Source: Stutzerimonas stutzeri
Lineage (GTDB): Bacteria; Pseudomonadota; Gammaproteobacteria; Pseudomonadales; Pseudomonadaceae
NCBI RefSeq assembly: GCF_002909485.1
Contig: NZ_PPXG01000006.1
Span: forward strand, 287,440 to 351,439
DNA length: 64,000 nt
Direction: 5' to 3'
Part shown: one piece after another, positions 18,878 to 27,834 of the stretch
Numbering within the stretch: the first letter of the stretch is position 1
Layout: each line of letters opens with the position of its first letter
The notes under the pieces: generated by a model
Seen by the model: the letters and a program-made list of their open reading frames with translations, nothing else
What the model was told of the DNA's origin: nothing
The model's database searches: none
Translations under genes and position numbers: made by a program

Positions 18878-19515
18878 TACCAGCGACCATCCCAGGCGGC
18901 GAAGTTCTGCAGCAGCTGCAGGCCGTGGGTGTGGCTCTTTTCCGGGTGGAACTGCACGGCGAAGCGCGAGCCATCGGCCAGCGCGGCGGCGAAGTCGTTG
19001 CCGTAATGGCCGCGACCGACCACCTGCCGCGGATTGCCGGCCTCGATGTAGTAGCTGTGCACGAAGTAGAAGCGCCCATTGTCCGGAATCGCGTGCCAGA
19101 GCGGGTGGTCGACCACCTGCTTGACCTCGTTCCAGCCCATGTGCGGCACCTTCAGGTGCTCGCCGTCCTCGTGCAGGTCCTTGCCGAAGAAGCGCACCTG
19201 GCCGGGGAACAGGCCGATGCAATCGACGCCATCGTTCTCCTCGCTGCGCTCCATCAGCGCCTGCATGCCGACGCAGATACCGAGGAACGGGCGATCCTGA
19301 CTGACTTCGCGAACCAGCTCGTCGAAGCCCAGCCGGCGGATCTCGGCCATGCAGTCGCGAATCGCGCCGACGCCGGGAAACACCACGCGGTCGGCCTCAC
19401 GGATGACCTGCGCATCGCTGGTGATCAGCACGCGGCCAGCGCCGACGTGCTCCAGCGCCTTGGCTACCGAATGCAGATTGCCCATGCCGTAGTCGATGAC
19501 GGCAACGGTCTGCAT
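18877..19515 (-). CDS. hisH: imidazole glycerol phosphate synthase glutaminase subunit HisH
   Basis: 212 residues from the ATG at 19515, which overlaps the hisB stop (TAATG). Class I glutamine amidotransferase that supplies ammonia to HisF. The nucleophile is Cys81 in [12 protein letters not shown]. The His-Glu pair is in [17 protein letters not shown]. The oxyanion-strand PGVG motif is at residues 47-50. Strong coupling to hisB and the DUF2164 gene through overlapping stop/start codons. Confidence 0.96.
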   Translation of the reverse strand: MQTVAVIDYGMGNLHSVAKALEHVGAGRVLITSDAQVIREADRVVFPGVGAIRDCMAEIRRLGFDELVREVSQDRPFLGICVGMQALMERSEENDGVDCIGLFPGQVRFFGKDLHEDGEHLKVPHMGWNEVKQVVDHPLWHAIPDNGRFYFVHSYYIEAGNPRQVVGRGHYGNDFAAALADGSRFAVQFHPEKSHTHGLQLLQNFAAWDGRW

Positions 19516-20108
19516 TACAGGCACCCTTTGGTGGACGGCATCTGCCCGGCCATGCGCGGATCGAGTTCGACAGCCATGCGCAGCGCGCGGCCGAAGGCCT
19601 TGAACACGGTTTCGATCTGGTGGTGGGTGTTGATACCGCGCAGGTTGTCGATGTGCAGAGTCACCAGGGCGTGATTGACGAAGCCCTGGAAGAATTCCTG
19701 GAACAGGTCGACGTCGAACTTGCCGACCACCGCGCGAGTGTAGGGCACGTTCATGGTCAGTCCCGGGCGCCCGGAGAAGTCGATCACCACCCGCGACAGC
19801 GCCTCGTCCAGCGGCACGTAGGAATGCCCGTAGCGGGTCATGCCCTTCTTGTCGCCGATGGCTTTGGTGAAGGCCTGGCCGAGGGTGATGCCGACGTCCT
19901 CCACGGTGTGGTGGTCATCGATGTGCAGGTCGCCGTTGCACTCGATATCCAGGTCGATCAGCCCGTGACGGGCGATCTGGTCGAGCATGTGCTCCAGGAA
20001 GGGCACGCCGATGGCGAAGCGCGCCTTGCCGGTGCCATCCAGATTGATGGTGACCTTGACCTGGGTTTCCAGGGTGTTGCGCTCTACGTAAGCCGTACGT
20101 TCGGACAT
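19515..20108 (-). CDS. hisB: imidazoleglycerol-phosphate dehydratase
   Basis: 197 residues from the ATG at 20108, with GGAG six bases upstream; a TTG one codon earlier is a less likely start. This is the monofunctional manganese dehydratase, without the N-terminal phosphatase of the enterobacterial HisB. Both metal-binding motifs are present: [18 protein letters not shown] and a second repeat copy in [32 protein letters not shown] gives the first histidine. First gene of the minus-strand his group. Confidence 0.96.
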   Translation of the reverse strand: MSERTAYVERNTLETQVKVTINLDGTGKARFAIGVPFLEHMLDQIARHGLIDLDIECNGDLHIDDHHTVEDVGITLGQAFTKAIGDKKGMTRYGHSYVPLDEALSRVVIDFSGRPGLTMNVPYTRAVVGKFDVDLFQEFFQGFVNHALVTLHIDNLRGINTHHQIETVFKAFGRALRMAVELDPRMAGQMPSTKGCL

Positions 20109-20187
20109 CAACAGCTCCGCTGATCGTGGGCGAAAAGGGGCACATTATAGGCGCAAACGCCGCAGCACGGATACGCGCCGGGCTTAC

Positions 20188-20203
20188 TGGACTGCATCTT
20201 GCA
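20188..20203 (+). promoter_or_regulatory. sigma-54-type promoter upstream of the nitrate regulator
   Basis: TGGACTGCATCTTGCA has the GG-N10-GC spacing required by sigma-54 and an intact TTGCA -12 box. The predicted start, near 20213, leaves a 5' leader of about 25 bases that contains the GCGGAGG ribosome binding site. Sigma-54 control fits nitrogen-regulated nitrate assimilation. Confidence 0.6.
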
Positions 20204-20237
20204 GGAACCTGCGCGTCAACCCGCGGAGGTGCCGCCC

Positions 20238-21551
20238 ATGCACGGACGGAAAATGCCTGCGACCCTGCGCTTCATGCTGGCGTCCCGGCGCAGCGAACTG
20301 CTCGGCCTGGAAGACTTGGCGCGCACCTGCGAACTGGTCACCCGCATCAGCCAGCTGGTGCACGCGCTGCAGAAAGAGCGCGGCTACTCGAACATCTACC
20401 TCAGCGGTAACGCGCCGCATCAGCGTCAGCAGCTGGACGTGCTCAGCCTTGAAGCCGAGGCGCTGGAGCGCGACGTACGCCTGGATCTGGACCGCATCGA
20501 ACTGGATGCCGTCAGTACGGCGGACAAGACCCGGCTGTTCACCCGCATTGCCTACGCGCTGCACAGCCTCGATGAGCTGCCCGCGCTGCGCCGGCGCATC
20601 CGCGAGCACGCCATCAGCATGCAGGACGCCACCGCGACGCTGGTGCGGCTGATCGGTGGTTTGTTGGCTGTGGTGTTCGAGGCGGCCGACACCGCTGCCG
20701 ATCCGGATATCACCCGTTGCCTGGTGGCGCTGTTCAATTTCATGCAGGGCAAGGAACTGGCCGGGCAGGAGCGCGCGCTCGGGGTGGTCGGCTTCGCAAG
20801 CGGCTATTTCCGTGCGGACATGCTGGAACGTCTGGAACATCTGCTCGAAGGCCAGGAGCGCTGCTTTGCGACCTTCGAGCGCTTCGCCAGCGCTGCCGCA
20901 CAGGGACTATGGCGGTCGCTGTGTGCAAGCGAGGCCAACACCCAGGCTTGCCGACTACGCGACATCGCCCGCCGAACCAGCCCGGGCGCGGTGGTCGAAC
21001 CGCCGCTGTGCGAACTCTGGTTCGAACTGCACACGCAGCGCATCGACGCGATGAAGCAGGTCGAGACGCGTCTTGAGCAGGATCTGCTGCTGCAGTGCCG
21101 ATATAGCATCGAGCGCATCCGCAAGGGCCTGCAGAGCCACCGTAAATTGCTCGACGGCATCGCCGACATGCACGCCGCGGCCGAGCAGGCGAAGCTGTTC
21201 AGCGTGCAGACCAGTGATCTCGACACGCCACCGCCGGACGGCATGACCGCAATGGTGGCTCGCTCGACCCTGGAACTGCTGCTGACCCAGAGCGTGCGTC
21301 TGCAGGGCCTCAATGAAGAATTGCGCGAGGCACGCCAGGCGCTGGATGAGCGCAAGCAGGTGGAGCGCGCCAAGCAGCAGCTGATGCGCCAGCAGGGCTT
21401 CTCCGAGGGCGAGGCCTACAGCTGGCTGCGCCAGGCGGCAATGAACCAAGGCCTGCGCCTGGAAGAGGTCGCTCAGCGCTTGTTGGCACAGGCACAGCCT
21501 GCGGCCGAGCGCGCCCCGGCCGGCACCTTGGGCCAGCGTTGCAGGCACTGA
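20238..21551 (+). CDS. nasR: NIT-ANTAR nitrate/nitrite-responsive antitermination regulator (NasR-like)
   Basis: 437 residues from the ATG at 20238, chosen because GGAGG lies eight bases upstream. The N-terminal NIT domain (about residues 30-300) is helical and contains the LVHALQKERGYSNIYLSG and LEHLLEGQERCFATFERFAS segments typical of nitrate-sensing NIT domains. A C-terminal ANTAR RNA-binding domain follows, with the diagnostic LMRQQGFSEGEAYSWLRQ and AAMNQGLRLEEVAQRLL pattern. In Klebsiella, NasR binds nitrate or nitrite and prevents termination in the nasF leader. Here it lies directly upstream of the transporter genes and their leader terminator. The nitrate and nitrite reductase genes are not in this window. 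Confidence 0.88.
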   Translation: MHGRKMPATLRFMLASRRSELLGLEDLARTCELVTRISQLVHALQKERGYSNIYLSGNAPHQRQQLDVLSLEAEALERDVRLDLDRIELDAVSTADKTRLFTRIAYALHSLDELPALRRRIREHAISMQDATATLVRLIGGLLAVVFEAADTAADPDITRCLVALFNFMQGKELAGQERALGVVGFASGYFRADMLERLEHLLEGQERCFATFERFASAAAQGLWRSLCASEANTQACRLRDIARRTSPGAVVEPPLCELWFELHTQRIDAMKQVETRLEQDLLLQCRYSIERIRKGLQSHRKLLDGIADMHAAAEQAKLFSVQTSDLDTPPPDGMTAMVARSTLELLLTQSVRLQGLNEELREARQALDERKQVERAKQQLMRQQGFSEGEAYSWLRQAAMNQGLRLEEVAQRLLAQAQPAAERAPAGTLGQRCRH

Positions 21552-21769
21552 AAACAGGCACGCTTCTCCATCTGAGCATCTGGCCTGCCCCGCAGATGTG
21601 CATCCGGCTTCACGATTGGCAGGTCGCCAACCGCTGTAAATATCGCCGAAGTCGGTCGCGATGATGCACGGGCGCTAATTGGATGCCCGATGCAAGTGCT
21701 TGATTTGACGGCAGCCTTCAACCAATTCGAAACCGCGGCACGCCACTCCACTGGTCGCACGAGCAGTTC

Positions 21770-21786
21770 TGGCACAGCTTTCGCAA
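21770..21786 (+). promoter_or_regulatory. sigma-54-type promoter for the nitrate transporter operon
   Basis: TGGCACAGCTTTCGCAA has the full TGGCAC -24 box, GG-N10-GC spacing and a TCGCA -12 box that differs from consensus by one base. The predicted start, near 21796, begins a leader of about 114 bases that carries the terminator. Confidence 0.65.
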
Positions 21787-21795
21787 TGCTCAGGC

Positions 21796-21888
21796 AAGGC
21801 CGGATCTTTCGGCTTTCACAACTCCTCATCAGGACAACGGTGTCCACGCTCTCCGGCTCAAGCCGGGCGGTGTGGCGCCGTTTTTTTT
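21796..21888 (+). promoter_or_regulatory. antitermination leader with ANTAR-type hairpin and competing terminator
   Basis: The first hairpin is AAGGCCG (21796-21802) with CGGCTTT (21810-21816), loop of seven. The second is GGAC (21832-21835) with GTCC (21842-21845), enclosing the hexaloop AACGGT. That loop has A at position 1 and G at position 4, the ANTAR signature. A terminator follows: ACGGTGTC at 21837-21844 pairs with GGCGCCGT at 21874-21881 around an inner CCGGC-TCAA-GCCGG hairpin, ending in eight T (21881-21888). The second hairpin and the terminator share bases, so they exclude each other. Inferred: NasR binding favours the hairpin and lets transcription through. The rest of 21552-21909 shows no gene. 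Confidence 0.65.
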
Positions 21889-21909
21889 CGCCCAAAGGAA
21901 AACCCGACC

Positions 21910-23241
21910 ATGACCGACAAGCCGAACAACGACCAGCCCAGCAGCGTCACGCTGGCCTCGCGCCGCAGCTTTCTCAAGCATTCGATCATTGCCGCCAGCG
22001 GCGTTGCCTTGTTCGGCGGCATGTCCCTGGGCATGCGTTCGGCCGCCTGGGCGGCGGGCGGGGATGTGGAGACCAGCAAGGCCAAGCTCGGCTTCATTGC
22101 CCTGACCGACGCCGCACCGCTGTTCGTTGCCGCCGAGAAGGGCTTTTTCGCCAAGTACGGGATGACCGAAGTCGAGGTGCTCAAGCAATCCTCCTGGGGC
22201 ACCACCCGCGACAACCTGGTGCTCGGTTCGGCGAAGAACGGCATCGACGGCGCGCATATCCTCACGCCCATGCCGTACCTGATCAGCGCCGGCACCGTCA
22301 CGCCGAACAACCAGCCGGTGGCCATGTCGATCCTGGCGCGACTGAATCTGTCCGGGCAGTGCATTTCGGTCGGCGAGGAATATCGCGACCTGAAGATCGG
22401 CCTCGATAGCACACCGTTCAAGGCCGCACTGGAAGCGAAGAAGGCCAGCGGCAAGAAAGTCAGCGCAGCGATGACCTTCCCCGGCGGCACCCATGACCTG
22501 TGGATGCGCTACTGGCTGGCGGCAGGTGGCATCGACCCGAATGCCGATATCAACACCATCGTCGTGCCGCCGGCGCAGATGGTTGCCAACATGAAGGTCG
22601 GCAGCATGGACACCTTCTGCGTCTGCGAGCCGTGGAACGCCCAGCTGATCAACCAGAAGATCGGCTACACCGCCAACACCACCGGCGAGCTGTGGCACAA
22701 CCACCCGGAAAAGGCCTTCGCCCTGCGCAGCGACTACGTGGCGGCCAACCCCAACGCGGCCAAGGCGCTGACCATGGCGATCATGGAAGCCCAGCAGTTC
22801 TGCGAGAAGGCCGAGAACAAGGAGGAAGTGGCAAAGATCTGCTCGCAACGCAAGTGGATCGGCGCGCCCTACAAGGACATCGTCGACCGCATGAAGGGCA
22901 ATTTCGCCTACGGCACCGGCAAGGTCATCGAGAACCATCCCGAGCAGATGCGCTACTGGGACGACCACGCGTCCTACCCGTTCCAGAGCCACGACCTCTG
23001 GTTCCTCACCGAGAACAAGCGCTGGGGCTATCTGCCGGCCGACTTCGACAGCCAGGCGTTGATCGCCAAGGTCAACCGCGAAGACATCTGGCGTGCCGCC
23101 GCCGGCGAGCTGAACCTACCCGCCGAGCTGATCCCGACCTCCACCTCCCGCGGCGTGGAGAAGTTCTTCGACGGCAAGGTGTTCGACCCCGAGAACCCGC
23201 AAGCCTATCTGGACAGCCTGACCATCAAGGCCATGGCCTGA
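21910..23241 (+). CDS. nrtA: nitrate ABC transporter substrate-binding protein (NrtA/NasF-like)
   Basis: 443 residues. The N-terminus is a twin-arginine signal (residues 18-23 RRSFLK, then a hydrophobic stretch ending SAAWAAGG), so the protein is exported folded through Tat. The mature NrtA-like domain begins KLGFIALTDAAPLFVAAEKG. It includes QSSWGTTRDNLVLGSAKNGI and FCVCEPWNAQLINQKIGYT, typical of nitrate/nitrite and bicarbonate binding proteins. The AAAGGAAA site precedes the ATG. Permease and ATPase genes follow at 26 and 11 bases. Confidence 0.92.
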   Translation: MTDKPNNDQPSSVTLASRRSFLKHSIIAASGVALFGGMSLGMRSAAWAAGGDVETSKAKLGFIALTDAAPLFVAAEKGFFAKYGMTEVEVLKQSSWGTTRDNLVLGSAKNGIDGAHILTPMPYLISAGTVTPNNQPVAMSILARLNLSGQCISVGEEYRDLKIGLDSTPFKAALEAKKASGKKVSAAMTFPGGTHDLWMRYWLAAGGIDPNADINTIVVPPAQMVANMKVGSMDTFCVCEPWNAQLINQKIGYTANTTGELWHNHPEKAFALRSDYVAANPNAAKALTMAIMEAQQFCEKAENKEEVAKICSQRKWIGAPYKDIVDRMKGNFAYGTGKVIENHPEQMRYWDDHASYPFQSHDLWFLTENKRWGYLPADFDSQALIAKVNREDIWRAAAGELNLPAELIPTSTSRGVEKFFDGKVFDPENPQAYLDSLTIKAMA

Positions 23242-23267
23242 AGACCGCAACCCGCGAGGAAAAGCCC

Positions 23268-24137
23268 ATGAATGCCAACGTCAAACTGCAGCCCGCCACC
23301 GCCGAGCCGGTATCCATCGTCCGCCCTTCCCGGCTCGCCGCACTGGCTCGGCGTAGCGGCCGCTATGCGGTGCAGCAGCTGGTGCCACCCCTGGTGATTT
23401 TGCTGGTACTCGGCGTTATCTGGGAAATGCTCTGCTCCGGCGCTGACGCCGCGCTGCCGCCGCCCTCGCAGGTGGTCGCCGAAACCTGGGAGCTGATCAT
23501 CGATCCGTTCTACGACAACGGCGGTAATGACGTGGGCCTGGCCTGGCAACTGCTGGCCAGCCTGCAGCGGGTTGCGGTCGGCTACCTGCTAGCGGTGGTC
23601 GCCGGCGTCGGCCTCGGCGTGCTGATCGGCCAGTCGGACTGGGCCATGCGCGGTCTCGATCCGATCTTCCAGGTGCTGCGAACCGTGCCGCCGCTGGCCT
23701 GGCTGCCGCTATCGCTGGCGGGCTTTCAGGACAGCCACCCCTCAGCGCTGTTCGTCATCTTCATCACCGCCATCTGGCCGATTATCATCAATACCGCGGT
23801 GGGCATCCGCAACATTCCGCAGGACTACCGCAACGTCGCCCAGGTGCTGCAGCTCAACGGTTTCGAGTACTTCAAAACCATCATGCTGCCGGCCGCCGCG
23901 CCGTACATCTTCACCGGCCTACGCATCGGCGTCGGCCTGTCGTGGCTGGCGATCATCGCCGCGGAAATGCTCATCGGCGGCGTCGGCATCGGCTTCTTCA
24001 TCTGGGATGCGTGGAACGCCTCGCGCATCAGCGACATCATCCTCGCGCTCGTCTACATCGGCGTGATCGGCTTCGTGCTCGATCGTCTGGTGGCCTTCGT
24101 TGGCCAGCGCATCACCCGCGGCATTCCGGCCAACTGA
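23268..24137 (+). CDS. nrtB: nitrate ABC transporter permease
   Basis: 289 residues from the ATG at 23268 (GAGGAAA upstream). Several membrane helices, starting with QQLVPPLVILLVLGVIWEML. The EAA-loop signature of binding-protein-dependent permeases is in NVAQVLQLNGFEYFKTIMLP. The pair IFQVLRTVPPLAWLPLSL and IWPIIINTAVGIRNIPQDYR matches NrtB-type permeases. Second gene of the transporter operon. Confidence 0.92.
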   Translation: MNANVKLQPATAEPVSIVRPSRLAALARRSGRYAVQQLVPPLVILLVLGVIWEMLCSGADAALPPPSQVVAETWELIIDPFYDNGGNDVGLAWQLLASLQRVAVGYLLAVVAGVGLGVLIGQSDWAMRGLDPIFQVLRTVPPLAWLPLSLAGFQDSHPSALFVIFITAIWPIIINTAVGIRNIPQDYRNVAQVLQLNGFEYFKTIMLPAAAPYIFTGLRIGVGLSWLAIIAAEMLIGGVGIGFFIWDAWNASRISDIILALVYIGVIGFVLDRLVAFVGQRITRGIPAN

Positions 24138-24148
24138 GGAGCAACGCC

Positions 24149-24931
24149 ATGAGCTATCTCTCCATCGAACACCTGGACAAGAGTTTCGTGCGCGGCAACC
24201 TCGCCTCGCAGGTGCTCAAGGACATCAACCTGAACATCGCCAAGGGCGAGTTCATCTCCATCATCGGTCACTCCGGTTGCGGCAAGTCGACGGTGCTGAA
24301 CATCGTCGCCGGCCTGCTCGACCCCAGCCTTGGCGGCGTGATCCTCGACGGGAAGGAAGTCCGCGGGCCGGGCCCGGATCGCAGCATGGTGTTCCAGAAC
24401 CACTCGCTGCTGCCCTGGCTGACCGTCTACGAGAACGTCGAGGTGGCGGTGAACAAGCTGTTCAAGCGCAGTATGAACAAGCGCGAACGGCGCGAGTGGA
24501 TCGAGCACAACCTGGCGCTGGTAAACATGAGCCACGCGCTGAACAAGTATCCGCAGGAAATTTCCGGCGGCATGAAGCAGCGCGTCGGCATCGCCCGTGC
24601 ACTGGCGATGAAGCCCAAGGTGCTGCTGCTCGACGAGCCGTTCGGCGCCCTCGATGCGCTCACCCGTGCGCACCTGCAGGACGAGGTGATGAAGATCCAG
24701 AAAGACCTGGGCAACACCATGATGATGATCACCCACGACGTCGATGAAGCCGTGCTGCTCTCCGACCGTATCGTGATGATGACCAACGGCCCCTCGGCAA
24801 CCATCGGCGAAATCCTCGAGGTGAAGCTGCCGCGCCCGCGCGGCCGCATCGCCCTGGCCGACGACCCGGAGTACAACCACTACCGCCGTGCAGTGCTGAG
24901 CTTTCTCCACGAACGCCATCGCCTGCACTAA
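24149..24931 (+). CDS. nrtD: nitrate ABC transporter ATP-binding protein (NrtD-like)
   Basis: 260 residues from the ATG at 24149 (GAGGAG upstream). Walker A is IIGHSGCGKSTVLNIV, the signature is ISGGMKQRVGIARALAM, Walker B is VLLLDEPFGALDALTR and the switch His is in MITHDVDEAVLLSDRIV. It has no C-terminal substrate-binding extension, so it is NrtD-like rather than NrtC-like. Last gene of the operon; no reductase gene follows. Confidence 0.93.
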   Translation: MSYLSIEHLDKSFVRGNLASQVLKDINLNIAKGEFISIIGHSGCGKSTVLNIVAGLLDPSLGGVILDGKEVRGPGPDRSMVFQNHSLLPWLTVYENVEVAVNKLFKRSMNKRERREWIEHNLALVNMSHALNKYPQEISGGMKQRVGIARALAMKPKVLLLDEPFGALDALTRAHLQDEVMKIQKDLGNTMMMITHDVDEAVLLSDRIVMMTNGPSATIGEILEVKLPRPRGRIALADDPEYNHYRRAVLSFLHERHRLH

Positions 24932-24942
24932 GCGAACGCGCC

Positions 24943-24974
24943 AACCGCCGCCGTCTCGTGCGCTGGCGGCGGTT
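24943..24974 (+). terminator. strong hairpin after the nitrate transporter operon
   Basis: AACCGCCGCC at 24943-24952 pairs perfectly with GGCGGCGGTT at 24965-24974, loop of twelve. No T run follows, so it may be an mRNA-end-protecting hairpin or a Rho-independent-like terminator of weak type. Confidence 0.45.
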
Positions 24975-25020
24975 CGGCGTATCCTTGCCGGCACTTCTGC
25001 TCAGCCGTCGCAAGGTCGCC

Positions 25021-25419
25021 ATGCCCGTCTACGTCGAATCCGTTACCCAGCCCAGCTCGCAGGACCTCAGCGACCTGGCGAAAATCTATGCTGATGCGCC
25101 CGAATGGCTGCTGGCGCCCTATGCCAGCGCCGAAGCGTTGATAGAGGCAGCGCTGGCCGATGGTCGCCTGATCGCCGGTCGCTTCAATGACCGCCTGCTC
25201 GGCGCCGCCCTGCTGCAGCGCAGCGACGATGCCTGGCGCCTGTCGCACCTGTGCGTACGCAAACTCACCCGCAAGCGCGGCGTCGGCCGCCGGCTGCTGG
25301 AGGAAACCCAGCGTCAGGCCAGCCAAGCCGGCAAGCCGCTGCGCCTGGCCGCCCCCGCAGGTCACCTGGAAGCCAGCGCCCTGGCGGCGCGAACCCATCT
25401 GCCGCTGGATCCACTGTAG
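25021..25419 (+). CDS. PanZ-like acetyl-CoA sensor, GNAT family
   Basis: 132 residues from the ATG at 25021. A single GNAT fold with the acetyl-CoA loop VRKLTRKRGVGRRLLEE. The preceding segment RFNDRLLGAALLQ parallels E. coli PanZ (PanM), which binds acetyl-CoA and regulates maturation of the aspartate decarboxylase PanD. The length also matches PanZ. The role in pantothenate control is inferred from this resemblance; a general acetyltransferase is the alternative. Confidence 0.7.
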   Translation: MPVYVESVTQPSSQDLSDLAKIYADAPEWLLAPYASAEALIEAALADGRLIAGRFNDRLLGAALLQRSDDAWRLSHLCVRKLTRKRGVGRRLLEETQRQASQAGKPLRLAAPAGHLEASALAARTHLPLDPL

Positions 25420-25428
25420 ATTTCGATT

Positions 25429-25444
25429 GTGGGCTAAAGCCCAC
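25429..25444. repeat. REP-like palindrome
   Basis: GTGGGCTAAAGCCCAC is a perfect palindrome with seven-base arms around AA, 9 bases after the PanZ-like gene. This short element is a common Pseudomonas intergenic type. Confidence 0.55.
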
Positions 25445-25611
25445 TCCACTCAAGGTAACGCCTGATTCGCTGCAACAGGGCGTATATGTCCTGCGCTGCG
25501 GCCGGAACCAGCTCCCCCTGCTCCACTCCAAAGCCGACCGCGTTCCCGACAAGAGCAGGCACGGGGCTATACTCGGCACTTTTCAGATTGCTCATCTACA
25601 AGGACTCGTCC

Positions 25612-27834
25612 ATGAAATCGCTCGGCAAAATCCTGGGTCTGGTCTTTCTCGGGCTGTTGCTGATCCTGGTGGCGGCAGGCTTCGCCCTGACCCACCTATT
25701 CGATCCCAACGACTACAAGGACGAAATCCGCGACCTGGCACGCAGCAAGGCCGGCCTTGAACTGGACATCAAAGGCGACATCGGCTGGAGCCTGTTTCCC
25801 TGGCTCGGTCTGGAGCTGCACGAAACCACCCTGGCCAGTGCACAGACCCCCGAGCAGCCATTCGCCGACCTGCGCATGCTCGGCCTGTCCGTGCGCGTCA
25901 TGCCGCTGCTGAGCCGCGAAGTGCAGATGAGCGACATCAAGGTGAACGGCCTCAACCTGACGCTGAACCGTGATGACCAGGGACGCGGCAACTGGGAAGG
26001 CGTCGGCCAGCCGGCCAAGCAGCCCGAACGGCCTGCGCAAACCCCGAGCGCCAGCGAACCGCAGCCCGAACCTGAAGCAGCCACGGCATCGCGCAACAAG
26101 CCACTCACGCTGGATATCGACAGCCTCACCATCAGCGACGCCCGCGTCACTTATCACGACGCCAAGACCGGCCAGCAGTACAGCGCAGAGAGTATCGAGC
26201 TGACTACCGGCGCCATCCGCGAAGGCAGCTCGATCCCGGTCAAGCTCAATGCCTTCTTTGGCAGCAATCAACCGGTCATGCGTGCACGCACCGAACTGCA
26301 GGGCGCGCTGCGTTTCGACAACCAGCTCAAGCGCTACCAGTTCGAGGACATGCGCCTGTCGGGCGAGGCTTCCGGCGAACCGCTGCAAGGCCAGACGCTG
26401 ACCTTCAGCGCCCAGGGCCAGCTGCTGGTCGACCTCGCCGCGCAGATCGCCGAATGGAACAGCCTCAAGTTCACCGCCAACCAGCTGCGCGGGCTTGGTG
26501 AGCTGAAGGCGCGCGATCTGGACAAGGAAGCGAAGATCAGCGGCGCACTTACCGTTGCGCAGTTCAACCTGCGCGAATTCCTCCAGGGCACCGGCCAGAA
26601 ACTGCCGGCAATGGCAGATGGCGCAACGCTGAGCAAGGCCGAGCTGGTCAGCCGTCTGAGCGGCACGGCCAACAGCCTGGCGTTTGAAGAGCTGACCCTG
26701 AAGCTCGACGACAGCACCTTCACTGGCCGCCTCGCCATCAGCGACTTCACCCGCCAGGCACTGCGCGTCGACCTCAAAGGCGATCGCCTCAACCTCGACC
26801 GCTACCTGCCGCCACCGAGCAAGGAGCAGTCGGCCGAGGCGGCGCGCAAGAGCGAGGTCAAGAGCACCCAGGCCAGTGCAATCGGCAGCGGCACCACCCC
26901 CCTGCCCAACGCGCCGACCCAACAGGCCTGGAGCGATGCAGCAGTTTTGCCACTGGCTCAGCTGCGCAAGCTCGACACCGAGGTCAATCTCGCCATCGGC
27001 AGCCTGACCGCAATGAAAATCCCGCTGGAAGGATTCAACTTCAAGGCACGCACCCGCAATGGTCTACTGACGCTGCAGGAAATGCGCGCCGGGCTGTACG
27101 GCGGTCGCCTGGATGGCTCTGCCAGCCTTGACGTGCGCCCACCCCAACCCCTGTTGACGGTGCAGCACCGCTTCAATGGCGTGCCAGTCGAGCGTCTGCT
27201 GGAAAGCCAGGGCGAAGAAGTGGTGGTCAAGGGCCTGTTGAACCTGGATGCCGACCTGCGTACCCAGGGCAACAGTGAAAAGGCCTGGATCGACAACCTC
27301 AACGGCAAGGTCGGCTTCATCATCGATAACGGCATGCTGGTCGATGCCAACCTCGAGCAACAGCTGTGCCGGGCCATCGCCACCCTCAATCGCAAGCCGC
27401 TCGCCAGCGACCCACGCAGCAAGGACACGCCGTTCCGCGAACTCAAGGGCAACCTGACCCTGCGCAACGGCGTCGCCAGCAACCCGGACCTCAAGGCCAG
27501 CATCCCCGGGCTTACGGTCAACGGCAATGGCGATGTCGATCTGCGCGTGCTGGGCATGGACTATCGCGTCGGCATCGTCATCGAAGGCGACAAGGGTGCC
27601 ATGCCGGACCCGGCCTGCCAGGTCAACGAGCGCTACGTCGGCATCGAATGGCCGTTGCGTTGCCGTGGCCCGCTGGAGCTGGGCGCCAAGGCCTGCCGCT
27701 TCGACAATGACGCCCTGGGCAAGGTCGCAGCGCGGCTGGCCGGTGAAAAGCTCAACGAAAAGATCGAAGAGAAGCTCGGCGACAAGGTCAGCCCGGAACT
27801 CAAGGACGCGCTCAAGGGCCTGTTCAAGCGATGA
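25612..27834 (+). CDS. asmA: AsmA family protein
   Basis: 740 residues from the ATG at 25612, which gives an N-terminal membrane anchor (ILGLVFLGLLLILVAAGFAL). The AsmA N-terminal motif THLFDPNDYKDEIRDLARSK follows, then IKGDIGWSLFPWLGLEL. The large middle region is repetitive beta-strand sequence. The C-terminal AsmA-like part contains FSIGNM-like VGFIIDNGMLVDANLEQQLC. AsmA-family proteins sit in the inner membrane with a periplasmic groove and are linked to phospholipid transport or outer-membrane assembly. The mutY start overlaps its stop (ATGA). Confidence 0.9.
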   Translation: MKSLGKILGLVFLGLLLILVAAGFALTHLFDPNDYKDEIRDLARSKAGLELDIKGDIGWSLFPWLGLELHETTLASAQTPEQPFADLRMLGLSVRVMPLLSREVQMSDIKVNGLNLTLNRDDQGRGNWEGVGQPAKQPERPAQTPSASEPQPEPEAATASRNKPLTLDIDSLTISDARVTYHDAKTGQQYSAESIELTTGAIREGSSIPVKLNAFFGSNQPVMRARTELQGALRFDNQLKRYQFEDMRLSGEASGEPLQGQTLTFSAQGQLLVDLAAQIAEWNSLKFTANQLRGLGELKARDLDKEAKISGALTVAQFNLREFLQGTGQKLPAMADGATLSKAELVSRLSGTANSLAFEELTLKLDDSTFTGRLAISDFTRQALRVDLKGDRLNLDRYLPPPSKEQSAEAARKSEVKSTQASAIGSGTTPLPNAPTQQAWSDAAVLPLAQLRKLDTEVNLAIGSLTAMKIPLEGFNFKARTRNGLLTLQEMRAGLYGGRLDGSASLDVRPPQPLLTVQHRFNGVPVERLLESQGEEVVVKGLLNLDADLRTQGNSEKAWIDNLNGKVGFIIDNGMLVDANLEQQLCRAIATLNRKPLASDPRSKDTPFRELKGNLTLRNGVASNPDLKASIPGLTVNGNGDVDLRVLGMDYRVGIVIEGDKGAMPDPACQVNERYVGIEWPLRCRGPLELGAKACRFDNDALGKVAARLAGEKLNEKIEEKLGDKVSPELKDALKGLFKR

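Noticed and set aside
22500..23267. Open frame continuous with the nitrate permease gene upstream of 23268
   Set aside because: It runs in a shifted frame over the binding-protein gene; the permease start at 23268 has its own ribosome binding site and the family N-terminus.
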